Below are positions 1 to 6,710 of a DNA stretch of 13,992 nt, one piece after another. The DNA is taken from the NCBI GenBank assembly GCA_900759225.1, contig CAAEUM010000151.1:1-13992 (forward strand). Reading direction: 5' to 3'. The stretch is from Lachnospiraceae bacterium. Lineage in GTDB: Bacteria; Bacillota; Clostridia; Lachnospirales; Lachnospiraceae. The stretch's first letter is position 1; every line of letters begins with the position of its first letter. A program made the translations under genes and the position numbers. Under the pieces are notes generated by a model. The model was not told the origin of the DNA, made no database searches, and saw only the letters and a program-made list of their open reading frames with translations.

Positions 1-996
1 ATAGGCAATGCAGGCTGTTGACATAAAGACAATCGCCTGTCTTACCCGCTTATACTCCTTTGCCCCGTAATTGTAGCCCATAACCGGCTGGGAGCTGTTT
101 GTAAGTCCCTGCACCGGCATCTGCACTACCTCGCGGACAGAATTAATGACGGTCATGATTCCTACATACAGATCACCGCCGAAATTCTGCAGCATGGAAT
201 TATACATAATCTGCACAAGGCTGTTGGTGATCGCCATAGTAAAGCCAGAAAGCCCCAGCCCCATGATTCGGAACACCCGCTCCTTCTTAAGCTTCATAGA
301 AGAAAGCTTAAGTCTTAAGATCGTTCTCTTTCCTGTAAGGAAGGTGATGATCCAGACAGCTGACAAAAACTGGGAAATAATCGTAGCAAGGGCTGCTCCC
401 TTTACACCCATATGGAACACAAAAATAAATATAGGGTCAAGGATAATATTGGAAATTGCTCCCAGCAGCACGGTTGTCATTCCTACTGTTCCAAAGCCCT
501 GGGAATTAATAAAGCTATTCATTCCAAGCCCCGTCATTACAAATATGTTTCCCAAAAGATAAATGGTAATATACTCCTCCGCAAAGGAGATCGTAGAATC
601 GCTGGCTCCAAAAAGGTAGAGCATGGGGCGCTTGAAAATAAGCCCCAGGATCGTCAGCCCAATCCCTGTAAGCACCAGCATCACAAAGGAATTTCCCATG
701 ATCGCCTCTGCCTCATCCTCATTGCCTGCCCCCCGCTCAATGGAGCACAGAGGTGCCCCTCCCATGCCGAACAGGTTGGCAAATGCAATCACCATGGAGA
801 TAATGGGCAGGCAGAGTCCCATTCCCGTTAAGGACAGAGTAGCATTTTCCGGAATCCGCCCAATATAGATGCGGTCTACAATATTGTAAAGCACATTGAT
901 CAGCTGGGCCAGGGTCATTGGCACCGCCAGCTTTAAAATATTTGAAGTTACACTTCCCTTTGAAAAGTCATTATTCTTTTGTGCGTGGGCTGTCAT
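1..996 (-). CDS. MATE-family multidrug/Na+ efflux transporter (3' end cut by window edge)
   Basis: This is an integral membrane antiporter of the MATE (MatE/NorM-DinF) type, expected to export organic compounds in exchange for Na+ or H+. I read 332 uninterrupted codons from the ATG at 996 to base 1. Full-length members are about 450 residues, so roughly the last quarter lies outside the window. Typical MATE segments are visible: an N-terminal LAVPMTLAQLINVLYNIVDR stretch followed by IYIG, a central NIILDPIFIFVFHMGVKGAA segment, and QPVMGYNYGA near the left edge. Several long hydrophobic helices alternate with short polar loops. The start overlaps the 3' end of mocA by 26 nt in another frame. 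It has no strong Shine-Dalgarno, which suggests translational coupling to mocA. The substrate cannot be told from sequence. Identity as MATE is sure; a link to purine or molybdenum metabolism is only contextual. Confidence 0.93.
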   Translation of the reverse strand, partial: MTAHAQKNNDFSKGSVTSNILKLAVPMTLAQLINVLYNIVDRIYIGRIPENATLSLTGMGLCLPIISMVIAFANLFGMGGAPLCSIERGAGNEDEAEAIMGNSFVMLVLTGIGLTILGLIFKRPMLYLFGASDSTISFAEEYITIYLLGNIFVMTGLGMNSFINSQGFGTVGMTTVLLGAISNIILDPIFIFVFHMGVKGAALATIISQFLSAVWIITFLTGKRTILRLKLSSMKLKKERVFRIMGLGLSGFTMAITNSLVQIMYNSMLQNFGGDLYVGIMTVINSVREVVQMPVQGLTNSSQPVMGYNYGAKEYKRVRQAIVFMSTACIAY

Positions 997-1663
997 CGCT
1001 TCGGTCACCGTCACTTTCCATGTTTGTCGGGTGGATCATGTCATTTAAGGTATCGATATCCACAAGCTCCCTTTCATTTACTTCCATTGTCCACAGCTCT
1101 TCCGGGTATTTCCCCATAATCTGTCTTCCGCCCTTATCGCCTTCCAGGCCTAAAAGCTCCTCATAAAACTGGCCGCAAAAAAGGTTGGGGCTTCCGGGAC
1201 GGCCTTTGCTGTACACACAGCCAATGCCTTTTCCCGAAGAAAAAAAGCCGGAGACAAAGGAAGCTATGGTTTTCGCCTGCATATAGGGCTGATCTGCCAC
1301 AAAATAGAGAAAGGCATCTGTATCCGGCCCGGAGGCCTTTGTTCCAAGGCGCAGGGAAGCGGTGATCCCTTCACTGCTGTATGGGTTATAAACCGTCTCA
1401 AAGCCCAGTTTTCCTGCCTCTTCCAGGATCTCCTCATACTGGGAAACCACGAAAATACGGCAATGAACGGGATGTAAGGCCTTCGGCACCGATCCCTCCA
1501 TCAAAAAATTGCCTTTCCCGGCTGTCTCCAGCAGCTCCGCCGCCGCCTTCAGCGCCCCAAGTCCATGAAGATACAGGGCCTTTCCCGCAAACGGCACCAA
1601 AAGCTTGTTGGAGCCAAAGCGGCGCCCAAAGCCGGAAGCCATATAAATCATTGATACTCTCAT
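971..1663 (-). CDS. mocA: Molybdenum cofactor cytidylyltransferase-like protein (MocA/YgfJ family)
   Basis: A 230-residue nucleotidyltransferase with a GT-A (MobA-like) fold. The family transfers CMP from CTP to molybdopterin, giving the MCD form used by xanthine dehydrogenase-type hydroxylases; the YgfJ branch accompanies selenium-dependent hydroxylases. The N-terminal nucleotide-binding loop is seen as YMASGFGRRFGSNKLL (residues 7-22). The metal/NTP motif DQP is at 124-126 and a GRPGSPNLF segment is near 154-162, followed by GDKGGRQIM. The sequence begins at the first ATG, preceded by GGAGGAG at a good distance. The last 15 or so residues (ESDGDRSDDSPRTKE) are very polar and unlikely to be part of the fold. 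The start of the next gene is embedded there. It follows yqeC after 55 nt holding a short inverted repeat. CMP rather than GMP specificity is inferred from context. Confidence 0.92.
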   Translation of the reverse strand: MRVSMIYMASGFGRRFGSNKLLVPFAGKALYLHGLGALKAAAELLETAGKGNFLMEGSVPKALHPVHCRIFVVSQYEEILEEAGKLGFETVYNPYSSEGITASLRLGTKASGPDTDAFLYFVADQPYMQAKTIASFVSGFFSSGKGIGCVYSKGRPGSPNLFCGQFYEELLGLEGDKGGRQIMGKYPEELWTMEVNERELVDIDTLNDMIHPTNMESDGDRSDDSPRTKE

Positions 1664-1694
1664 CTGTCTCCTCCGGTTTCTGTATGAAAAAGAT

Positions 1695-1719
1695 ACAGGG
1701 TCAAAGGATTAAACCCTGT
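1695..1719 (-). other. Stem-loop just after the yqeC stop, weak terminator or processing site
   Basis: A 7-bp perfect inverted repeat (ACAGGGT and ACCCTGT, 1695-1701 and 1713-1719) with an 11-nt loop begins within the yqeC stop codon. On the minus strand it is followed by a short T-run (ATCTTTTTC). The stem is short and only moderately GC-rich and the T-run is interrupted, so strong termination is doubtful. It may partly attenuate mocA expression or stabilise the upstream transcript end. A ribosome finishing yqeC would cover its 5' arm, so folding could depend on translation. Confidence 0.35.
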
Positions 1720-2534
1720 TAAAACAGCTCAAAGGATTGGGTTTTCCAAAAATTTCCTGTGATAATCCCTTTTTCTTCCCCCATCTCTTCAAGCATATCC
1801 CTGCCCATCTCCTGATACGCCTCTGTGTCCGCCTGATGAAACACGGGAAGAACCTGACAGCCCAGTCCATAGCCCGCCATTTTTTCCCGCAAAGGTTTGA
1901 GATAGCCAAGCTCCATCAGCTGTTCCACATGATCCCGCTCCCCCTGCCACTGGCCGCAAAAGCCCTCTTTTCCAAGAAGCTTCTCCGCCTCCGTTTGCCG
2001 GAAGCACACATCCGAAGCAGGCCTTCCAAGAGCTGACAAGCCATACACGCACAGAAGAAGATCTGTATGTTCAGGGAGCACCGGCTCGTTCTCCCCTGGA
2101 ACCTTTAAAGGAAGACGTTTGGAGCCATCTGCCTCCACCAGCACCAGCTGTGCCCCTTTTATAACCTGGCAGTAATACTCCCAGCCTTGAAAGGATATCT
2201 TTCCATTTTCCTCCAGATGTCCGGTTACAGCAAGTCCCTGTAAATCCAGTGCCTCCCTTACCCGGTCCGGTTCTCTGTCCAGAACGCCGAAGGAGAAAGG
2301 CCGGTACATATGGGTAGTCGTAAGTACCAGAACCCGAAGGCCCCGCTCTCTTCCCTCCCAGGCAAGCTGCTTTATAATAGAAGTCTTTCCTCCGGCACCG
2401 GCCACAGCCACCACAAAAGGAGCATTCCCGCCCCTTCTGCGGAGATGCTCCATGGAATCATCCAGCCTTAAAGCCTCCCAAAGCATCCGGCTCCGGCTCC
2501 ATATCCCCTTCCTGCTTTGATAGAAGGCATCCAT
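1719..2534 (-). CDS. yqeC: Selenium-dependent hydroxylase accessory protein YqeC
   Basis: A 271-residue P-loop protein of the YqeC family, found almost only in genomes with selenium-dependent molybdenum hydroxylases; the exact reaction is unknown. Residues 39-51 form a strand and Walker A-like loop, VAVAGAGGKT (42-51), which is the family hallmark. Residues 132-146 hold the second conserved block, LVEADGSKRLPLKVP, and LTTTHMYRP is at 71-79. I chose the ATG at 2534 because GGGAGGG lies 8-9 nt upstream. An in-frame ATG 27 nt further upstream has AGAGG directly against it, which is too close. About 40 residues precede the P-loop strand, somewhat more than usual. It is separated from the aminotransferase by 83 nt holding a candidate promoter. 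YqeC probably binds a nucleotide and acts in Mo/Se cofactor maturation; that is family knowledge plus inference. Confidence 0.9.
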   Translation of the reverse strand: MDAFYQSRKGIWSRSRMLWEALRLDDSMEHLRRRGGNAPFVVAVAGAGGKTSIIKQLAWEGRERGLRVLVLTTTHMYRPFSFGVLDREPDRVREALDLQGLAVTGHLEENGKISFQGWEYYCQVIKGAQLVLVEADGSKRLPLKVPGENEPVLPEHTDLLLCVYGLSALGRPASDVCFRQTEAEKLLGKEGFCGQWQGERDHVEQLMELGYLKPLREKMAGYGLGCQVLPVFHQADTEAYQEMGRDMLEEMGEEKGIITGNFWKTQSFELF

Positions 2535-2578
2535 TTTTAGGCCCTCCCTTTTCACTCGCATCCTCTGAATTCCTTTTT

Positions 2579-2607
2579 ATGGTAGCACAAAATCCGGCCG
2601 GGTGCAA
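2579..2607 (-). promoter_or_regulatory. Candidate internal promoter for yqeC-mocA-MATE
   Basis: The gap between the aminotransferase stop (2618) and the yqeC start (2534) holds, on the minus strand, TTGCAC (2602-2607), a 17-bp spacer and TACCAT (2579-2584). TGC directly before the -10 makes an extended -10 element. The -10 matches 4 of 6 and the -35 only about half of the sigma-A consensus. The spacing and the extended -10 make it plausible as a housekeeping promoter. The spacer contains the palindrome CCGGCCGG, which could be chance or a regulator site. No terminator was seen in the gap, so read-through from the upstream operon is expected too. Confidence 0.4.
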
Positions 2608-2617
2608 AACTTTTTTC

Positions 2618-3766
2618 TCAGTAATCCTTTAAAGCCTTTACCGCCTGTTCTGCATCCTCCTTTGTGTTGAAGGATGAAAAGCTGAACCGCACTGCCCCCT
2701 GATCTACCGTACCAAGGGTCTGATGCATCAGCGGGGCGCAGTGACCGCCGGGGCGGGTATAGATTTCATATTCCTCTGCCAGATAATCACTGACCTCGCC
2801 GGAATCCTCATCCCCCAGATTCAGACTTACAATGGCCGCCCGATCCATGGTATCAAAATCCCCGTAAACAGTTACACCCGGAATCTCTTTTACAAGCATA
2901 TAAAAATACTCCATCACTTCCCGCTCTCTGGCATGGATCTGCGCCAGCCCCTGACTGCGGATATACCGCAGGGCCGCCTGCAGTCCCGCTATTCCATGGC
3001 CGTTTAAGGTTCCTGCCTCCAGCGCAGTAGGCATTACCCTGGGATGAGTTTTTGAAAAGGTCATGATCCCGCTGCCCCCGGATAAAAGAGGCTCTATTTC
3101 AATATTCTTTCCCACACAGAGGCCGCCGGTTCCCTGGGGCCCCATGAGCCCCTTATGGCCTGTAAAGCAAACTACATCCACATGATCTGCCTCCATATCA
3201 ATAGGAAAGACACCTGCTGTCTGAGAGGCATCCAGAATAAACAGGGCGCCTGCCTCATGGCACCACTGCCCCACCTTCCTTATATCCGTCCGGTTTCCCG
3301 TCAGGTTGGAGGCATGGGTCATAACAACGGCACGTACGCCCGGCACAATTTTCTCACGGAGCGCCTCATAATCAAGGCGGCCCCGCTTACAGCTTCCATC
3401 TTCATCCTTTATACAGCCGATGATCTCAAGCTCCACTCCCCGGCTTTCCAGCTCATACAAGGGTCTCAGCACACTGTTGTGCTCCAAAACCGTTGTTATC
3501 ACCTTCTGCCCCGGTTTTATCAGTCCCTTGATGGCAATATTTAAGCTTTCTGTAGAATTGGCTGTAAAGGCTACCTGCTCCGGCCCCGGCCCATGAAACA
3601 GCTCTGAAAGAAGCTGTCTTGTCTCAAAAATAACCCGGGCGCTGGCAAGAGCCGCCTCGTGACTTCCCCTGGAGCCGTTCCCCATGGTGCGTATGGCCTC
3701 TGCCACTGCCTCTGCCACTGTATCCGGCCGGTAAAAGGAGGTAGCTGCACTGTCAAGATAGATCAT
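2618..3766 (-). CDS. Class V aminotransferase, cysteine desulfurase/selenocysteine lyase-like (EF2568 type)
   Basis: A 382-residue PLP enzyme of the NifS/Csd class, closest in style to the branch named after Enterococcus faecalis EF2568, which sits in selenium-dependent hydroxylase clusters. It likely pulls sulfur or selenium off cysteine or selenocysteine as an enzyme persulfide/perselenide. Key residues are seen: the N-terminal MIYLDSAATS, the stacking His in LEHNSV (H96), Asp and Gln in LDASQ (D179, Q182), the PLP lysine in GHKG (K205), and the active-site cysteine in RPGGHCAP (C343). I start at the ATG at 3766, preceded by AGGAGG at good spacing; an upstream in-frame extension to 3898 lies inside yqeB and does not look like protein. 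It overlaps yqeB by 14 nt, so the two are likely coupled. A role as selenium donor for SelD/YedF or directly for the hydroxylase is inferred; general cysteine desulfurase function remains possible. Confidence 0.92.
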   Translation of the reverse strand: MIYLDSAATSFYRPDTVAEAVAEAIRTMGNGSRGSHEAALASARVIFETRQLLSELFHGPGPEQVAFTANSTESLNIAIKGLIKPGQKVITTVLEHNSVLRPLYELESRGVELEIIGCIKDEDGSCKRGRLDYEALREKIVPGVRAVVMTHASNLTGNRTDIRKVGQWCHEAGALFILDASQTAGVFPIDMEADHVDVVCFTGHKGLMGPQGTGGLCVGKNIEIEPLLSGGSGIMTFSKTHPRVMPTALEAGTLNGHGIAGLQAALRYIRSQGLAQIHAREREVMEYFYMLVKEIPGVTVYGDFDTMDRAAIVSLNLGDEDSGEVSDYLAEEYEIYTRPGGHCAPLMHQTLGTVDQGAVRFSFSSFNTKEDAEQAVKALKDY

Positions 3767-4601
3767 AGACCAGCCCTCCTGCCTGCTTCTGCTCCAGATG
3801 CAAAAGAGCCTCCAGTACAGCGCCGCCCACACAGCGGGCCTTGTCGGATATGGTAAAGCAGTTTTCATACTCCCCTTCTCTCGGGTCAATATCTGCAATC
3901 TTAAGTCCCTTTTCTACAGGATAGCCCTCTTTGATAATTCCCCGAAGCAGTCCCGTAATGGTAGCATTGACCGGTACCTCCCCATGTCCCGTAACTACAG
4001 TGGCAATCACCTGTCCTGCCTGTACCTTATCCCCAATGACTGCCTTGGGAAGCAAGATCCCCCGGTCAGGACAGTGAATCACCCGCTCCTTCCCGTATCC
4101 TCCGATCATGCCCGGAATCCCTGTATTGGGACTGGCGCTGCCGGAGCCGATAATGCGGCCCAGGTTATGGCCCCGCATGGTCTCAACCACCAGATCTACA
4201 TCCTTCCCGGCTGTAAAACCAGGGCCTACGCCGATTGTCTTATCTGCCATATCCCTTGTGGTTCCCAGGTTCTTTTTCGCCAAAATAGCATCCACCAGAG
4301 CCCAGGGGCGCACCTTCCTTAAAATCTCACAGGTTTCATCCACCAGCACCGGAAGCTCTCCCGCCTTCAGAATTTCAAGAGCCTCCTCATAGCTGGAGGC
4401 CCTCCTGCACAGGACACCCTCCACCTGACTTTCACCGTCATACACCGCCTCACAGAAGGATACCTGGCGGCGGATTGCAGAAGGATAGGCTGTTTCCAGT
4501 ATGATCACCGGAAAGCCGCAGCGGTAAAGCTTATGGATGATCCCCGTTGCTATATCCCCTCCTCCTCTTACAAGAATCAGCTGACTGCTTCGTTCCATCA
4601 T
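3753..4601 (-). CDS. yqeB: Selenium-dependent molybdenum hydroxylase system protein YqeB (EF2563 family)
   Basis: A 282-residue cytosolic protein of the YqeB/EF2563 family, a marker of selenium-dependent molybdenum hydroxylases; the molecular function is not established. The N terminus has a Rossmann-like strand and glycine loop, LILVRGGGDIATG (8-20). A central glycine-rich segment, KTIGVGPGFTAGKDVDLVVE (121-140), is followed by GSGSASPNTGIPG. Residues about 188-240 hold two related stretches, GDKVQAGQVIATV and GYPVEKGLKIADIDP, resembling the half-repeats of biotinyl/lipoyl-like barrel domains, but without an obvious modified lysine. The two adjacent ATG codons at 4601 and 4598 are both possible starts; AGGGAGAAAGG lies upstream, just after the yedF stop. 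The 3' end overlaps the aminotransferase by 14 nt. It could be a carrier or scaffold for selenium or cofactor; that is inference. Confidence 0.93.
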   Translation of the reverse strand: MMERSSQLILVRGGGDIATGIIHKLYRCGFPVIILETAYPSAIRRQVSFCEAVYDGESQVEGVLCRRASSYEEALEILKAGELPVLVDETCEILRKVRPWALVDAILAKKNLGTTRDMADKTIGVGPGFTAGKDVDLVVETMRGHNLGRIIGSGSASPNTGIPGMIGGYGKERVIHCPDRGILLPKAVIGDKVQAGQVIATVVTGHGEVPVNATITGLLRGIIKEGYPVEKGLKIADIDPREGEYENCFTISDKARCVGGAVLEALLHLEQKQAGGLVYDLS

Positions 4602-4619
4602 ATTCCATCCTTTCTCCCT

Positions 4620-5261
4620 TTATGGGCGCACCAGCACAAGGGCCTCTGTCATGCGCTGCACGATCTCGTACATATTGGTAACACCGCCTGCCTTGAGCTT
4701 CTTTTCGAGCCCGTAGTGATTGAGGCAGGTGCCGCAGGTAAGCACTGTAACGCCTTCCTCCTCCAGGGTCTTTAAGTCCTCCAGATTATCGGATCCCTCA
4801 CAGGAAAGATAAGCGCCCCCGTTGTAGAGAAGCACCGTTTCCGGCAGCCTGTCCTGCTGGGTCAGGGCATAGATAAAGCCCTTCATCAGAAGGCGGCCCA
4901 GGTCATCATCCCCCTGTCCCATAAACCGGGAAGAAATAGCAGCCACCATGCCTTTGCGGATACGTCCCTCATCCAGGGCAGCCACATCACACTCCTGACA
5001 GCCAGCCCCATCTGCGGTCTTATTTTTTGTTTCCTGTCCGGATGCCCCCTGCACCCAGATAACTGCCTCAAACTCCCGCTCCCCCTTTTTCTCGTATCGG
5101 AAGCCATAGCCCTTATGGTCTGCCAGCTTTTTTAAATTCTGCACTGCAATCTCATTATCTACCAGAACTTCAACCGTTTCCCCCACCCTGCTTTTTTCCA
5201 GCGCCTTTTTTGTTTCAATCACAGGCAGCGGGCACTGCTTTCCTCTCTCATCTAATTTCAT
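4620..5261 (-). CDS. yedF: Selenium metabolism protein YedF (TusA-like + DsrE-like)
   Basis: A 213-residue two-domain protein. Residues 1-70 are a TusA/SirA-like domain with the CPLP motif around C10, the cysteine that carries persulfide in TusA. Residues about 100-213 are a DsrE-like domain with a CGTC pair (C176, C179). A second pair, CQEC (C88, C91), lies in the linker. This is the architecture of the YedF family, which co-occurs with selD and is thought to carry reduced selenium; direct proof is limited. I start at the ATG at 5261 (MKLDERGKQCPLP), where AGGAG lies about 11 nt upstream. The in-frame ATG at 5294 abuts the selD stop with no ribosome site and adds 11 polar residues. With selD upstream and yqeB downstream, a selenium shuttle between SelD or the aminotransferase and the hydroxylase system is likely. 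Confidence 0.92.
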   Translation of the reverse strand: MKLDERGKQCPLPVIETKKALEKSRVGETVEVLVDNEIAVQNLKKLADHKGYGFRYEKKGEREFEAVIWVQGASGQETKNKTADGAGCQECDVAALDEGRIRKGMVAAISSRFMGQGDDDLGRLLMKGFIYALTQQDRLPETVLLYNGGAYLSCEGSDNLEDLKTLEEEGVTVLTCGTCLNHYGLEKKLKAGGVTNMYEIVQRMTEALVLVRP

Positions 5262-5294
5262 ACCCCATCGATCTCCTTCCTGCTTGCCGGACAT

Positions 5295-6320
5295 CTACCG
5301 GACAATTACTGTTTTTTCTTTTCTCTCTTCCAGCCTTCCTACAATGCCGCAGGGAAGCCCCAGCTCCTCAAGCTCCTTCAGTGCCTTCTCTCCGTCCTCC
5401 GGCTCCATGGAAACCAATAGGCCGCCGGAGGTCTGGGGGTCAAACAGAATCTCCTCCAGCACAAAATCTTCTTTTAAAAACTGCACCTTCTCCCCTACAT
5501 GATTGCGGTTTCGCTGTGCCGCAGCCGTAAGGTAAAATTCCTCCACATATTCACTGCACTGAGGGATATAAGGTATAGCTGCCCCATCAATCACTGCACT
5601 TAGATCATCCCCCAGCATCTCGCACAGATGGCCCAAAAAGCCAAAGCCCGTCACATCCGTACAGCCATGTACCCGGTAGCGCCGCACAATCTCAGAGGCG
5701 TATTTATTTAAGGTTGTCATGGACTTAACTGCCAGATCCACTGCCTCCTTTGAGGCCTCCCCCACTCTGGAAGCAGTGCACACGATCCCCACTCCAAGGG
5801 GCTTTGTGAGGATCAGCACATCCCCCGGCCTTCCCCCGTTGTTGGCAAATACCTGATCCGGATGGATGGTTCCCGTAACAGACAGGCCATACTTCACATC
5901 AGTATCTGCAATCGAATGGCCTCCTGCCAGCACGCCCCCTGCTTCCCTTACCTTTTCGCTCCCCCCAAGGAGGATCTGCCCCAGAATATTTAAGTCCATG
6001 GCTTCAGGAAAGCACACAATGTTGAGAGCCGTCTTTACATCCCCGCCCATAGCATAAATATCGCTTAAGGCATTGGCTGCAGCAATCTGCCCGAAGGTAT
6101 AGGGGTCCTCCACCATAGGCGGAAAGAAATCCAGTGTCTGCACCACTGCCAGATCATCGGTCAGCCGGTACACGGCCGCATCATCAGAGCTGTCATAGCC
6201 GATCAAAAGATCGGGGTCCTTTACCTTGGGGATCTTTTCCAGAACCCTTGATAAAGCACCGGGCCCCAGCTTTGCCGTACAGCCGCCCCCTTTACAGAAT
6301 ACGATTTTTTCTTCCTTCAT
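5295..6320 (-). CDS. selD: Selenide, water dikinase (selenophosphate synthetase), Cys form
   Basis: A 341-residue SelD, which makes selenophosphate from selenide and ATP (releasing AMP and phosphate) in the cytosol. Selenophosphate feeds selenocysteine, selenouridine or the selenium of molybdenum hydroxylases. The N-terminal glycine-rich segment [11 protein letters not shown] places the active-site residue at C14 and the essential lysine at K17. C14 is encoded by TGT, so this is the cysteine and not the selenocysteine version. Metal and ATP residues are seen in [11 protein letters not shown] (41-51) and in [16 protein letters not shown] (59-74). The AIRS-like C-terminal half includes [14 protein letters not shown] and DPQTSGGLL. 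Length is normal for the family. The start overlaps the ModE-like gene by 4 nt (ATGA arrangement). Its place among yedF, yqeB and xdhC, with no selA or selB seen here, suggests a role in hydroxylase selenation, perhaps alongside other selenium uses. Confidence 0.97.
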   Translation of the reverse strand: MKEEKIVFCKGGGCTAKLGPGALSRVLEKIPKVKDPDLLIGYDSSDDAAVYRLTDDLAVVQTLDFFPPMVEDPYTFGQIAAANALSDIYAMGGDVKTALNIVCFPEAMDLNILGQILLGGSEKVREAGGVLAGGHSIADTDVKYGLSVTGTIHPDQVFANNGGRPGDVLILTKPLGVGIVCTASRVGEASKEAVDLAVKSMTTLNKYASEIVRRYRVHGCTDVTGFGFLGHLCEMLGDDLSAVIDGAAIPYIPQCSEYVEEFYLTAAAQRNRNHVGEKVQFLKEDFVLEEILFDPQTSGGLLVSMEPEDGEKALKELEELGLPCGIVGRLEERKEKTVIVR

Positions 6321-6709
6321 GCCTCTTTCTCCTCCTTACAGCCCGCTCTCAAGCCCTCCAGCCACCGGGAATCAAAGTGTTTTTCAAAAATCCGATCAAG
6401 CTCCTCCCTGCTCTCTGTCACAAAGCCGTCATAGGCTTCAAGAAGCAGACGCCCTTCCCTTGTGAGCACAGAACCGCCTCCGTTTTTGCCTCCAATCTCC
6501 CGGTCTGTCAGCTTCAGTCCCCAAACTTCCTCCGCATTTTTCAAAATTTTCCAGGCCTTGCTGTAGGCCATGTCCATGGAAGCGGCCGCCTTCTGCAAAG
6601 AGCCTGTCTCATCTACACCATGAAGCAGGGCCGCAAGTCCCGGACCAAAGGCCTTTCCCTCAAAATAAAGCCGCAGAGAAAAATTATATCTAAGCTCCTG
6701 CTCTGTCAT
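6317..6709 (-). CDS. ModE-type winged-helix DNA-binding protein, no Mop domain
   Basis: A 130-residue protein matching the N-terminal DNA-binding domain of ModE, the molybdate-responsive regulator. The pattern is clear: [20 protein letters not shown] (36-55) is the helix-turn-helix, [20 protein letters not shown] (71-90) is the glycine-rich wing, and a helix follows that could dimerise. The C-terminal Mop/TOBE molybdate-binding domains of full ModE are absent; the protein ends in a short charged tail (CKEEKEA). I start at ATG 6709, one base after the xdhC stop; a longer reading to 6808 lies wholly inside xdhC. The stop overlaps selD by 4 nt. It probably controls this operon or the hydroxylase genes. 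How it senses anything without a Mop domain is open; LysR-like wing proteins of this size exist in many anaerobes. Confidence 0.88.
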   Translation of the reverse strand: MTEQELRYNFSLRLYFEGKAFGPGLAALLHGVDETGSLQKAAASMDMAYSKAWKILKNAEEVWGLKLTDREIGGKNGGGSVLTREGRLLLEAYDGFVTESREELDRIFEKHFDSRWLEGLRAGCKEEKEA

Positions 6710-6710
6710 G

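Noticed and set aside
146..868. Several plus-strand open frames in the first 900 bases
   Set aside because: The minus strand here reads as one uninterrupted MATE transporter with family motifs; the plus frames are its shadows.
2594..2601. CCGGCCGG palindrome as a terminator stem
   Set aside because: It has no loop and no following T-run on the minus strand, so it is not a terminator; it is kept only as a possible operator within the promoter spacer.
3767..3898. N-terminal extension of the aminotransferase
   Set aside because: The extra 44 residues lie inside yqeB, lack family similarity, and the internal ATG at 3766 has a strong ribosome site and the canonical MIYLDSAAT start.
3798..4322. 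Plus-strand open frame of 174 codons opposite yqeB
   Set aside because: It is antisense to a clear family member, has no ribosome site and no recognisable protein features; it arises from codon bias of the minus-strand gene.
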